Assembly: GCA_031323845.1 (NCBI GenBank)
Contig: JAVIYP010000018.1
Span: 1 to 45,810, forward strand
Direction: 5' to 3'
Source of the DNA: PUPG01 sp031323845
Lineage (GTDB): Bacteria; Bacteroidota; Bacteroidia; Bacteroidales; UBA7960
DNA length: 45,810 bases
The notes beneath the pieces were generated by a model that made no database searches, was not told where the DNA came from, and was given only the letters and a program-made list of their open reading frames with translations. Shown one piece after another: positions 7,949 through 17,138 of this stretch. Each line of letters begins with the position of its first letter. Positions within the stretch are counted from its first letter, which is position 1. The translations under genes were made by a program, and so were the position numbers.

Positions 7949-9769
7949 TCAGGAAAACATTTGCAGGCTGTGCAGCTTTTTATAGATGCCGTTTAAGGCA
8001 AGCAGCTCTTCATGAGTGCCGGTTTCTACAATCTGGCCATCATGCATCACACAGATCAGATCGGCATGGATGATGGTTGAGAGCCGGTGGGCGATAACGA
8101 TGGAGGTGCGGTTTTCCATAACGTTAAGAAGGGCTTCCTGCACCAGTTTTTCTGATTCGGTGTCGAGAGAGGAGGTGGCCTCATCGAGAATCAGGATGGG
8201 AGGATTTTGCAGTACGGCCCTGGCAATGCTGATTCGTTGCCGCTGACCACCGGAAAGCTTGCCGCCCTGATCACCTATGTTGGTATAGTATCCGAGTGGT
8301 GTTTGCGAAATGAACTCGTGAGCATTGGCAATGCGCGCAGCCAGTATTACCTCTTCCTCTGTCACCTCATTGGCACCGAAGGCAATGTTGTTGAAAAAAG
8401 TGTCATTGAACAGTATGGGCTCCTGGTTGACATTGCCGATAAGCCCCCTCAGGTCTTTTATAAGAATGTCGTTAATGGGTATCCCGTCGATGCTGATGGT
8501 GCCCTCCGTGGCATCGTACAACCTGGGGATCAGGTCTACCAGGGTGGATTTGCCCGCGCCCGATTGCCCGACCAGCGCCACCTTCTGCCCCTTGTTAATG
8601 CGCAAATTGATGTCTTTGAGCACCAGGGCGTCTTCATACCTGAAACGGACGTTCTTAAAGGTAATGTCGGAGTTGAAGTCTTTTTTTGGAACGGCATGCC
8701 GGGAATCCCGGATGCTCACCTCGGCGGCCAGAACATTGTCAATACGTTCGGCCGAAGCCATACCCTTCTGAATGTTGTACCAGGCTTTTGAAAAGTTCTT
8801 CGAGGGCTGTATGATCTGTGAAAAAATCGCCAGGTATCCTATGAAAATCTCCGGACTCAGGTTTGTACCGCCCGCAAGTACCATAGCACCTCCGAAAAAC
8901 ATGATAATAATAAACACTGCAGTTCCCAGAAACTCACTCACCGGCGATGCCAGGTCCTGGCGCCTGTAAAGCTTGTTCATCAAACGGGTATAATACCTGT
9001 TCAGATTAAAAAACCTGTTGGTCATTTTTTGCTGCGCATTAAAGCTTTTGATAACCCTCAGTCCCGACAACGTTTCTTCCGTTACCGAAAGAATAACACC
9101 CAGCTCACCCTGACTTTTCAATGCAGTAGGCTTTAATGACCGGGCTATCCGGCCGATAACAAAACCTGCTATGGGAAGAAGGATGGCGACAAACAGCGTC
9201 ATTTGCGGACTCATAATGAGCAGCCATCCCAAATAAACAACAATGGTCATCGGGTCCCTGAAAATCATGGCCATGGAGCTGACCACGCTGACTTCCACCT
9301 GGTACACATCGTTAGACATTCTGCTTATCATATCGCCTTTGCGTCCCTTTGAATAATACGCAAGCGGCAATTGCAGCATCTTTTTATAAATGTGGTTGCG
9401 GATGTCCATTACCACGCCGTTGCGCACAGGAGCCAGGTTGTAAAGTGCAAGGTATTTGAAGCCATTCTTAAGAATGCTGGTAACAACCACCAGCAGGCTG
9501 ATAAATACAAGGGCGGCCATTTCGCCGTGTTGGTCAATCAGCAGGTTGAGGTAATAGTAGAAGTTGTTGATCAGGACGTCGAAGTTCAGCTTCATCGGCA
9601 TCAGCTCATAGGTGTCCTTCTGGGTCTGAAACAGAATGCTCAGAAAGGGAATGACCATGGTGAGGCTGAAGAGCGAAAACACGATGGAAAGAAAATTGAA
9701 CAGGATGTTCAGTGCAATCCTCGTCCAGTACGGTACAATATAACGAAGTATCTTTTTGTAGCTTTGCAT
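7949..9769 (-). CDS. MsbA-type ABC exporter (fused permease and ATPase)
   Basis: This is a 606-residue half-transporter expected to work as a homodimer in the inner membrane. Residues about 1-320 are a six-helix ABC exporter membrane domain, with the coupling region PLAYYSKGRKGDMISRMSND. Residues about 360-600 are the ATPase: Walker A GQSGAGKST, signature LSGGQ, Walker B ILILDEATSSLD and switch histidine IAHRLST. The architecture fits MsbA (lipid A flipping) but equally other lipid or drug exporters, so the substrate is inferred only. It lies 113 bases downstream of purB on the same strand. That gap contains TTTGCG-like sequence and no obvious terminator. Confidence 0.9.
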   Translation of the reverse strand: MQSYKKILRYIVPYWTRIALNILFNFLSIVFSLFSLTMVIPFLSILFQTQKDTYELMPMKLNFDVLINNFYYYLNLLIDQHGEMAALVFISLLVVVTSILKNGFKYLALYNLAPVRNGVVMDIRNHIYKKMLQLPLAYYSKGRKGDMISRMSNDVYQVEVSVVSSMAMIFRDPMTIVVYLGWLLIMSPQMTLFVAILLPIAGFVIGRIARSLKPTALKSQGELGVILSVTEETLSGLRVIKSFNAQQKMTNRFFNLNRYYTRLMNKLYRRQDLASPVSEFLGTAVFIIIMFFGGAMVLAGGTNLSPEIFIGYLAIFSQIIQPSKNFSKAWYNIQKGMASAERIDNVLAAEVSIRDSRHAVPKKDFNSDITFKNVRFRYEDALVLKDINLRINKGQKVALVGQSGAGKSTLVDLIPRLYDATEGTISIDGIPINDILIKDLRGLIGNVNQEPILFNDTFFNNIAFGANEVTEEEVILAARIANAHEFISQTPLGYYTNIGDQGGKLSGGQRQRISIARAVLQNPPILILDEATSSLDTESEKLVQEALLNVMENRTSIVIAHRLSTIIHADLICVMHDGQIVETGTHEELLALNGIYKKLHSLQMFS

Positions 9770-9882
9770 GCTTACAGCTTAATGTCTGTTTTTCAGCTTT
9801 TTGATTCTGAAAGACCCCCTCATGATGCGGTTTGCGTTCAGCGCATCCTCCTTTGCGTGAATGAACGAAAAAAAGTCGGCGT

Positions 9883-11238
9883 TTATTGGATTTTTTTCGG
9901 AATGATCCCTGTATAATTAAAAGGGTTGATCTGTTTCAGTCTGTTTTTATCCTCCTCAGCGATGTTAAGTGCGTCAATAAATGCCTCTATATCCTGTTTT
10001 GTGATGATGCTGTTTTTCCTGGTCAGCGTTTTCAGCGCTTCATAGGGCTCGGGATAGTTCAATGTACGCAATACGGTTTGGATGGCTTCAGCAACGACGG
10101 CCGGGTTGTTTTCGAGATCCTGGTTGATTTTTTCTTTATTGATGCTGATCTTATTAAGGCCCCTGGTGCATGCTTTTACTGAAATCAGCAGGTGTGCCAC
10201 GGCCAGGCCTGTATTTCTGATCACGGTTGAGTCTGTAAGGTCTCTTTGCAGCCTGCTTACAGGTAGTTTTGCAGAAAGATGTTCGAACAGTGCCGCAGCC
10301 ATGCCGGCATTGCCTTCGGAGTTTTCGAAGTCAATAGGGTTTACTTTGTGCGGCATGGTTGATGAACCTGTTTCTCCGCTGCTTACCTTTTGTTTGAAAT
10401 AATCCATGGAGATGTATGTCCACAAATCCCGGTCAAGGTCTATAAGAATGGTGCAGATACGCTTGAGGGTATCGAACAGCGCAGCCAGATCGTCATAATG
10501 ATCAATCTGCGTGGTGATCTTTGACCTGCTTAATCCGAGAGATGCGGTAAACTTGTCGGCAAATTCCACCCAGTCGATGTCCGGATAAGCCACGTGGTGT
10601 GCATTGAAGTTTCCTGTGGCGCCGCCGAATTTGGCAGGGTAGGGGAGCTTTTTAAGCTCCCGGAACTGCTTTTTAAAGCGTTCGTAAAACACACGGAGTT
10701 CTTTACCCATGGTGGTGGGCGATGCCGGCTGTCCGTGTGTGTGGGCCAGCATAGGTGTGTGCAGCAACTCATCCGACAACCGGGCAAGATGGTCGTGCAA
10801 TACGGTGAACGCAGGCCAGACAACCGCTTCCATAGCCTCTTTAAGCGATAAGGGCAGGGCTGTGTTGTTGATGTCCTGAGAGGTAAGTCCGAAATGGACG
10901 AACTCTTTATACCTTCCTAGTGACGCCTGGGCAAGGCGGTCTTTAACAAAGTATTCTACCGCCTTGATGTCATGGTTGGTATTTTTTTCGATTTTTTTTA
11001 TTTCTGCCGCATCCTCTTCAGAAAAGCCGTTAGCTATTTCCCTGAGGGCTTCCACATCGCGTGCACTAATGTCTTTAAGTGGCGGTAAGGGAAGCTGGCA
11101 AAGGGCAATAAAATATTCAATTTCAACGATAACGCGGTATCTGATCAGGGCGTATTCGGAGAAAAAAGGCTGCAGGGGCCTGGTGATCCCAGCGTAACGC
11201 CCATCGACAGGACTGATATTATGCAGTTCATGCATCAT
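9883..11238 (-). CDS. purB: Adenylosuccinate lyase
   Basis: PurB catalyses two fumarate-releasing steps of purine synthesis: SAICAR to AICAR and adenylosuccinate to AMP. The 451-residue protein belongs to the fumarase/aspartase superfamily. It contains the signature loop GSSTMPHKVNPIDFEN, the TSQDINNTA segment and the HTHGQPASPTTMGKE motif. The length and the opening LHNISPVDGRYA resemble the E. coli-type enzyme. The first ATG (11238) overlaps the yidC stop codon as ATGA; a second ATG follows at 11235, and either could be used. Longer upstream starts lie inside yidC and would add non-family sequence. Overlap with yidC implies co-transcription from the yidC promoter. Confidence 0.95.
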   Translation of the reverse strand: MMHELHNISPVDGRYAGITRPLQPFFSEYALIRYRVIVEIEYFIALCQLPLPPLKDISARDVEALREIANGFSEEDAAEIKKIEKNTNHDIKAVEYFVKDRLAQASLGRYKEFVHFGLTSQDINNTALPLSLKEAMEAVVWPAFTVLHDHLARLSDELLHTPMLAHTHGQPASPTTMGKELRVFYERFKKQFRELKKLPYPAKFGGATGNFNAHHVAYPDIDWVEFADKFTASLGLSRSKITTQIDHYDDLAALFDTLKRICTILIDLDRDLWTYISMDYFKQKVSSGETGSSTMPHKVNPIDFENSEGNAGMAAALFEHLSAKLPVSRLQRDLTDSTVIRNTGLAVAHLLISVKACTRGLNKISINKEKINQDLENNPAVVAEAIQTVLRTLNYPEPYEALKTLTRKNSIITKQDIEAFIDALNIAEEDKNRLKQINPFNYTGIIPKKIQ

Positions 11239-13187
11239 TTTTTGCGGCGTTTTTTCTGCGCTTCTTCCTGCTGTTTGGCAAGTTGTTCCATACGCTGCTG
11301 CCACTTTGATTTCTTCACCGGTTTTTTCTTGTTTTCCTCAATTTTGGCATGCAGCGCATCTTCATCAATCATCCTCTTGAAAATGAACATCTGACCAAAG
11401 GTGATCACATTGGCCAGGAAGTAATAATAGCTCAACCCGCTGGCAAAGCTGTTAAAGATACCCAGAAGCATCACCGGCATCATGTACATCATGGTTTTCA
11501 TTCCGGGCATCTGGTTGCTTGAGCTCATCATCTGTGAGTTCAGGTGGGTGTATAGCACCATGGATCCGGCCATAAGCAGGGTAAACAAGCTGACATGGTC
11601 TCCGTAGAACGGTATGGTAAACGGAAGATCAAGAATGGAATCATAGGAGGACAGGTCGTCGGCCCAGAGGAAGCCTTGCTGCCGGAGTTCAATGGAAGCG
11701 GGAAAGAAACGGAAGAGTGCCAGGAGTATGGGCAATTGCAGCAACATGGGCACACAACCTGCCATGGGATTTACGCCGGCCTTTTTGTAAAGCGCCATGG
11801 TAGCCTGCTGCTTTTTCATGGCATCTTCTTTTTTCGGGTATTTTTTGGCAAGCTCGTCGATTTCCGGCTTCAGCACCCGCATCTTGGCCTGCGAAATATA
11901 GGTCTTGTAGGCTATGGGCAGCAGGACAATCTTAAGTAATATGGTGAGGATCAAAATAATGATACCATAATTCAGCTGGTAGCCATCAAGAAAGTTGAAA
12001 ATGGGAATTACCGCAAAGCGGTTGATCCACGACATCAGGAAGAACCCCCAGCCGAGGGGTATCTGCCTTTCCAGGTCCAGCTGGTAATGGCTCAGTATAC
12101 GGTAGTTGTTCGGGCCAAAATACCATTGCATACTGTATAAATTGTTGGTGCGTGCATCATAATCGAGCTTTATTGATGCAGCCATTTCTTTGAGGTAGTC
12201 GTCCTGGTCTTCGCCAAGGGTTTTGCTTTCCACGTCTGCACTGGAGAAACCTGCAGGCGCAATCAGCGTTGAGGAAAAGAACTGTTGTTTGTAAGATATC
12301 CATAACACGCTGGTCGTGAGTCGCTCGGCACCATCGCGTGTGGGGCGTATACGCGACACTTCATCATGGGTGTACCGGTAATAAACCGTGGTGTTGTTTT
12401 GCTCATTCTGGCGGTTTTTTTCCTGGCGTAAGAGCTTTGACCTCCAATCAAGGTTGATATCGGTGGTATTGGGTGCGATGGCCTGGCGGGTGCCGACAAA
12501 GTTAACCTCAAAATCAACCATATATTCACCCGGGTGCAGGCCGTAGGCAAATTCAATGTAACTGGGCTGATCATTGCTGTGGAAGTCAGAGTATGCGCGC
12601 AATGCGAACCTCAGTTGATCAGCGCTGCCGGGGTGGATGATGGATTGCCCGCCTGAATATGGCTGATTGTTGATATAAGGAGTAAAGAACAGTTGATCAG
12701 TGGAAATGCTCCGGCCATCGGCGCTGAAAAAACTGAAGGAAAACTGTTTGTCCTCGCCGCGAAACAGTTTGAGCGGCTCTTGTTCAAAAGTTTTGTAATC
12801 CTTTAACTCAACAGAATAGGGGTGTCCTCCTTTGGTGGTTACCTTCAGCTTCATCACATCGTTTTCCAGCACGAAATACTCCTCTTCGCCAATGGCCGAA
12901 CGTGAGAAATAGCCCATGCGCGACCTGATGCGGTTCTGCTCAAGCGAATCTTTTACGGCGGGATCTGTAAAGGTTTCCGGCATTCCGGCCATGTCATCCT
13001 CAACCTGCCTGGCCTGCTCTTCAAGTATAGCCTCTGCCCTGGCGCGCTCGCGTAATTGAACCTCCCTGATGCTGTCCTGAAGCCTTCTTGCTTCCAGCCT
13101 TTCCTCCTCGGATGGTGCCATCCAGATGCTATATCCAATCAATATTGCGGCAATAAGTACCAGGCCGAGTATGTTTTCTTTGGTCAT
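11235..13187 (-). CDS. yidC: Membrane protein insertase YidC
   Basis: YidC inserts and folds inner-membrane proteins alone or with SecYEG. The 650-residue protein has an N-terminal membrane anchor (about 5-24), a large periplasmic beta-domain (about 75-350), and the conserved 60KD_IMP transmembrane core (about 375-610). The core contains an amphipathic cytosolic loop with KPEIDELAKKYPKKEDAMKKQQ. The C-terminus is strongly basic (KKKPVKKSKWQQ, then QKKRRKK), a feature linked to ribosome contact. A TAnnTTTG element lies 27-34 bases upstream. The stop codon overlaps the start of purB. pyrG lies directly upstream on the same strand, an arrangement I recall as common in Bacteroidota. Confidence 0.96.
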   Translation of the reverse strand: MTKENILGLVLIAAILIGYSIWMAPSEEERLEARRLQDSIREVQLRERARAEAILEEQARQVEDDMAGMPETFTDPAVKDSLEQNRIRSRMGYFSRSAIGEEEYFVLENDVMKLKVTTKGGHPYSVELKDYKTFEQEPLKLFRGEDKQFSFSFFSADGRSISTDQLFFTPYINNQPYSGGQSIIHPGSADQLRFALRAYSDFHSNDQPSYIEFAYGLHPGEYMVDFEVNFVGTRQAIAPNTTDINLDWRSKLLRQEKNRQNEQNNTTVYYRYTHDEVSRIRPTRDGAERLTTSVLWISYKQQFFSSTLIAPAGFSSADVESKTLGEDQDDYLKEMAASIKLDYDARTNNLYSMQWYFGPNNYRILSHYQLDLERQIPLGWGFFLMSWINRFAVIPIFNFLDGYQLNYGIIILILTILLKIVLLPIAYKTYISQAKMRVLKPEIDELAKKYPKKEDAMKKQQATMALYKKAGVNPMAGCVPMLLQLPILLALFRFFPASIELRQQGFLWADDLSSYDSILDLPFTIPFYGDHVSLFTLLMAGSMVLYTHLNSQMMSSSNQMPGMKTMMYMMPVMLLGIFNSFASGLSYYYFLANVITFGQMFIFKRMIDEDALHAKIEENKKKPVKKSKWQQRMEQLAKQQEEAQKKRRKK

Positions 13188-13213
13188 CTTATAAAAGCTT
13201 AGTAATGCGTTTG

Positions 13214-13221
13214 CAAAGATA
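13214..13221 (-). promoter_or_regulatory. -7 promoter element for yidC-purB
   Basis: TATCTTTG on the minus strand matches the Bacteroidota -7 consensus TAnnTTTG exactly, about 27 bases before the yidC start codon. I see no good TTTG at the expected -33 distance, so this is a partial match. Confidence 0.5.
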
Positions 13222-13293
13222 ACTTAAAAGGGTGAATTTCATCCTTGTCAGTTGAAAAAACTCCGGATTTGTTGCCTTGTTTGAATGATGGCA

Positions 13294-14913
13294 CTAGCGG
13301 GCGTGTTTCAGGGCGGCACGAACAAAATCTATAAATAGCGGATGGGGTTTGTCAACAGTGCTTTTGTATTCCGGATGAAACTGCACCCCGATAAACCACG
13401 GGTGGTTGTCCAGCTCCATGATTTCGACGAGCTTTGTTTCGGGGTTGATTCCGGTAGCACGCATCCCATGACGCTCCATGAGCTCAAGGTAACTGTTGTT
13501 GAACTCATAGCGATGACGATGGCGTTCGTAAATCAATTGGTTTCCATAGATGCGACTGACCATTGAATGATCGCTCAGCCTGCACGGGTAAGTCCCCAGC
13601 CTCATGGTGCCACCTTTGATATGGATCTTTTTTTGCTCCTCCATTATATCTATGACTGGATCAGCGGTTGAAGGGTTCATTTCCGTTGAGTGCGCACTTG
13701 GCAGACCCAGAACGTTGCGGGCAAACTCAATAACGGCGCATTGCATGCCAAGGCAAATGCCAAAAAACGGAATGTTGTTTTCTCTAAGGTGCTGTATAGC
13801 AGCTATTTTGCCTTCGATGCCGCGGTCTCCAAATCCGGGGGCAACGATAACACCTGACAGGTCTGAAAGGGTCTCCTCGATATTATCAGCATGTATTTGC
13901 TCGGAATGTATAAGCCTTAGAACTACCTTGCAATGGTTTGCAGTGCCTGCATGGATCAGCGATTCAATGATGGATTTGTAGGAGTCCACCAGTTCGACAT
14001 ACTTGCCCACCAAACCAACGGTCACTTGTTTCTTCGGTGACTCCAGTTTATTGATAAAAGCGCGCCAGGAACTCATTGCAGGTGTTTTCCGGGTCGACAT
14101 CCTTATCTTTTTCAGCACCACCTGGTCAAGCTTCTCTTCCTGCATTAGCAGGGGTACTTTGTATATGCTGTCCGTGTCAATGGATTCGATAACAGACGAT
14201 ACGTCAACGTTGCAAAACAGTGCAATTTTTGCGCGTATGTTGTGGTTGAGTTTTTTTTCGGTTCTGCAAACCAGGACATCGGGCTGCACACCATACTCGA
14301 GCATGGTTTTTACCGAATGCTGGGTCGGTTTAGTTTTAAGCTCTTTGGCGGCCGCCAGGTAGGGGACAAGTGTCAGGTGAATCACCAGGGAGTTGTTCCC
14401 GAGCTCCCAGCGCAATTGACGAATGGCTTCAATGTAGGGCAGTGACTCGATGTCGCCTACCGTGCCACCGATTTCGGTGATAACAAAATCATATTTCCTG
14501 CTGTCGCCCAACAGCCTGATGCGGTATTTGATCTCATCGGTGATGTGCGGGATCACCTGCACGGTTTCGCCAAGATAGTCTCCGCGCCTTTCCTTTTCTA
14601 TCACCGCCTGGTATATTCTGCCTGTCGTTACGTTGTTGGCCTGTGAAGTCGGCACATTGAGAAAGCGTTCGTAATGCCCAAGGTCCAGGTCGGTCTCCGC
14701 CCCGTCCTCTGTAACATAGCACTCCCCATGCTCATAAGGGTTTAATGTGCCGGGGTCTATGTTGATGTATGGGTCAAGTTTTTGAATGGTAACACTGTAC
14801 CCCCGTGCCTGAAGGAGTTTTGCCAGTGAAGCGGAAATAATCCCCTTGCCCAGGGAAGAGGTTACTCCACCAGTTACAAAAATATACCTGACAACTTTTT
14901 CAGAACCGGCCAT
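13294..14913 (-). CDS. pyrG: CTP synthase
   Basis: PyrG makes CTP from UTP with glutamine as nitrogen donor. The 539-residue protein has the amidoligase domain first (about 8-275), opening with YIFVTGGVTSSLGKGI and continuing with QKLDPYINIDPGTLNPYEHGE. A class I glutamine amidotransferase domain (about 300-535) follows, with nucleophile Cys in FFGICLGMQCA and His in VGVQFHPEYKS. Length and motif order are standard. It lies upstream of yidC with a 106-base gap that carries the yidC -7 element. About 150 bases upstream a TACTTTCG sequence (15062-15069) is a near match to a -7 element and would leave a long leader. Confidence 0.97.
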   Translation of the reverse strand: MAGSEKVVRYIFVTGGVTSSLGKGIISASLAKLLQARGYSVTIQKLDPYINIDPGTLNPYEHGECYVTEDGAETDLDLGHYERFLNVPTSQANNVTTGRIYQAVIEKERRGDYLGETVQVIPHITDEIKYRIRLLGDSRKYDFVITEIGGTVGDIESLPYIEAIRQLRWELGNNSLVIHLTLVPYLAAAKELKTKPTQHSVKTMLEYGVQPDVLVCRTEKKLNHNIRAKIALFCNVDVSSVIESIDTDSIYKVPLLMQEEKLDQVVLKKIRMSTRKTPAMSSWRAFINKLESPKKQVTVGLVGKYVELVDSYKSIIESLIHAGTANHCKVVLRLIHSEQIHADNIEETLSDLSGVIVAPGFGDRGIEGKIAAIQHLRENNIPFFGICLGMQCAVIEFARNVLGLPSAHSTEMNPSTADPVIDIMEEQKKIHIKGGTMRLGTYPCRLSDHSMVSRIYGNQLIYERHRHRYEFNNSYLELMERHGMRATGINPETKLVEIMELDNHPWFIGVQFHPEYKSTVDKPHPLFIDFVRAALKHAR

Positions 14914-15097
14914 GGTGCATGCTTTAATCCGGATAACAATGTGAACTCGGCGAACATTTACGTGAAGCAGCTTTAGCAGGCAATCTCAAAATACTGTGCC
15001 TCAAATAATTTCCACACCAGCGACATACATTGATCCAGCGTTTAAGGAAAATCTTAAGATGCGAAAGTAAGAAAGATTATGCAATCTTTTAAGGAAA

Positions 15098-15751
15098 TTA
15101 TTCGGATTTCTTTTTCTGGCTATACGGACTATTTTTCATTCCTTTGTAAGTATCGGTGCCTCTTTTGTCCGATGAACCGGAAGGAGGGATGAGGTTTTCT
15201 TCCTTTCTCTTTTTTACGATCTTCTCCCGTTCAACGATCTCATCCGTGTCGCTGCTGAATTTCTCTTTGATCACAACATCTTCGTATTCACCTTTTTCTT
15301 TGGGCCAGAAGTCGCAGCCCCCGGTTTTTTTGATCAAAAAGTAGCCCCCGGCAAGTGCCAGGATGATACCTGCCACGCCCAGCATTTCCAGACCGGAATA
15401 TTTGTCGTAATCCAGTACAATGATCTTTCGTGATACGGCGATAATGGCCACAAGCATTACCACTTCAACATGTATGACGTGCTTTCTGAAATAAACCTTA
15501 ATGGTATCAAGCAATTCTATTCCAATCACTACAAGAAGAAAGACTCCGAACACCGTCATCAGGTTCTCAAGATTGATCAGAAACTGGTCTTCGCCTCTTT
15601 GTATTACAGAGTTAAACAGAACATAACCGAGCTCGATGGTAGCAATGACCAGCAATAACGTCATAAGTGCAATGAGCACTTTAATGATCATCCGTTCGGT
15701 AACCTGTACCGCTTTTTTCAGTTTCGGGGGGGTGTTGTCCTGGTGTGTCAT
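15098..15751 (-). CDS. PsiE-like integral membrane protein
   Basis: This 217-residue protein has four predicted transmembrane segments (about 22-50, 60-82, 95-113 and 121-140). They fit the PsiE family (phosphate-starvation-inducible protein E), including the central VVIGIELLDTIKVYFRKHVI region. A hydrophilic C-terminal tail of about 70 residues follows, rich in Lys, Glu and Ser, and is longer than I expect for PsiE. The function of PsiE is not established. The gene is divergent from the MFS transporter across a 187-base gap. I see no PhoB-type box, so phosphate regulation is not supported here. Confidence 0.7.
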   Translation of the reverse strand: MTHQDNTPPKLKKAVQVTERMIIKVLIALMTLLLVIATIELGYVLFNSVIQRGEDQFLINLENLMTVFGVFLLVVIGIELLDTIKVYFRKHVIHVEVVMLVAIIAVSRKIIVLDYDKYSGLEMLGVAGIILALAGGYFLIKKTGGCDFWPKEKGEYEDVVIKEKFSSDTDEIVEREKIVKKRKEENLIPPSGSSDKRGTDTYKGMKNSPYSQKKKSE

Positions 15752-15902
15752 CGTAATCTGTTTTATAAGTAATGCAAGTTTGGATATAAAAAAGCTAATT
15801 TAAGTATTATTTCCCATCCGATCAATAAACAGATCGTCGGATCAGCTTGTTCATTTGTTGTTCAGCCCGCAGGAACCCTGGTCTGCATAAGAAAAAAAAG
15901 GA

Positions 15903-15910
15903 TACTTTTG
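15903..15910 (+). promoter_or_regulatory. -7 promoter element for the MFS transporter
   Basis: TACTTTTG fits TAnnTTTG and lies 29 bases before the MFS start codon. AGGAGG (15914-15919) follows it but is about 20 bases from the ATG, too far for a normal ribosome binding site. Confidence 0.5.
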
Positions 15911-15938
15911 TCCAGGAGGCAAATAAAGCGTTTTTGCT

Positions 15939-17120
15939 ATGAATAAACGTGAAGGGTTAAGGCGGTCTTCGCTTCTGGCAGGCAGTACGCTGACGGTAAT
16001 GGCCGGTGCTATTATTGCAGCTGCATTGCCGGAAATCAGCATGGTTTACAGTCATCTGCCAGATGCCGAGCTGTTGAGCAAACTCATCCTGACCCTGCCG
16101 GCGCTTTTTATTGCCTTGCTCTCGCCGGTCGCAGGTTACATTGTTGATGCCAGCGGGCGCAGGAAAGTGTTGTTGTTTGCCTTGGTCCTTTACGCCCTCT
16201 CGGGAACTACCGGGGCTTATATGACAAACATATACCTTATCCTTGCCGGCCGGGCTCTGCTTGGTGTGGCCGTTGGCGCGCTGATGACTGCCATTGTGAC
16301 ACTCATCGGCGACTACTATGAAGACAGGCAGCGCAGCAGCTTTATGGGCTACCAGGCGGCCTTTGCATCAACGGGCGGATTGTTGTTTATTTCTGCCGGA
16401 GGCATATTGACGGACATTCACTGGCGACTGCCTTTCCTGATATACGCCCTGTCAATGATCATTTTCGTAATGGCATGGTTCAGTGTAAACGAACCTGTTA
16501 TTGAGAAGAGCCCACGTAAACATAACGGCTCACCGGGGTCTTTTCTTCGATTGGTGCCAGGATATGTATATGTGGTTTATGCTATCGCCTTCTTTTCTTT
16601 TGCTGTTTTTTACATGATACCTGTGCAGATGCCCTTCATCCTGAATTCGCTTGAAGGGGTCAGCAGCACCAGGATTGGTATCGCCATTGCTTTTATGAAC
16701 ATAACAGCCATGCTCACAGCGTTTAACTACTCCGCTATAAAAAAGCATCTGGCTTTTCCTGTGATTATGGCCCTGGTGTATTTGCTTGTAGCAGCAGGCT
16801 ATGCGCTCATCAGCATAAGCCGGACTTATGAAATGATGGTTGCCGGCATTCTGGTTTGCGGACTTGGCTTTGGCATGCAGATGGCCAACATCAACCTGTG
16901 GCTCGTCCAGATCGCTCCTGCCCGAATCAGAGGCAGGCTGGTAGGATACCTTACTGCTTTTATATTTCTTGGGATGTTTCTTTCTCCCATCTTGCTGCAG
17001 CCATTGATACGCGTAAGTTCTTTGCAGGGAAGTTTTCTCCTGGTCGCCATGTTACTGGTCCTGCTGGCGGTTACGATGTTTTATACCTACAAGCGCGGAC
17101 TCTGGAACCAGGAATTTTGA
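15939..17120 (+). CDS. Major facilitator superfamily transporter
   Basis: This 393-residue protein has about 12 hydrophobic segments in two halves, typical of MFS secondary transporters. The MFS motif A loop between helices 2 and 3 is visible as GYIVDASGRRKVLL (about 67-80). The region AGRALLGVAVGALMTA in helix 4 resembles drug/proton antiporter members. The substrate is unknown, though an efflux role is a reasonable guess from motif A and length. The gene stands alone: divergent from the PsiE-like gene and converging on rpe with an 18-base gap. Confidence 0.88.
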   Translation: MNKREGLRRSSLLAGSTLTVMAGAIIAAALPEISMVYSHLPDAELLSKLILTLPALFIALLSPVAGYIVDASGRRKVLLFALVLYALSGTTGAYMTNIYLILAGRALLGVAVGALMTAIVTLIGDYYEDRQRSSFMGYQAAFASTGGLLFISAGGILTDIHWRLPFLIYALSMIIFVMAWFSVNEPVIEKSPRKHNGSPGSFLRLVPGYVYVVYAIAFFSFAVFYMIPVQMPFILNSLEGVSSTRIGIAIAFMNITAMLTAFNYSAIKKHLAFPVIMALVYLLVAAGYALISISRTYEMMVAGILVCGLGFGMQMANINLWLVQIAPARIRGRLVGYLTAFIFLGMFLSPILLQPLIRVSSLQGSFLLVAMLLVLLAVTMFYTYKRGLWNQEF

Positions 17121-17138
17121 TGAAGGTTGGGAGGCCGA

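Noticed and set aside
15816..15842. Imperfect inverted repeat in the psiE-MFS gap
   Set aside because: Only a six-base stem with a bulged interior; could be chance and no regulator is nearby.
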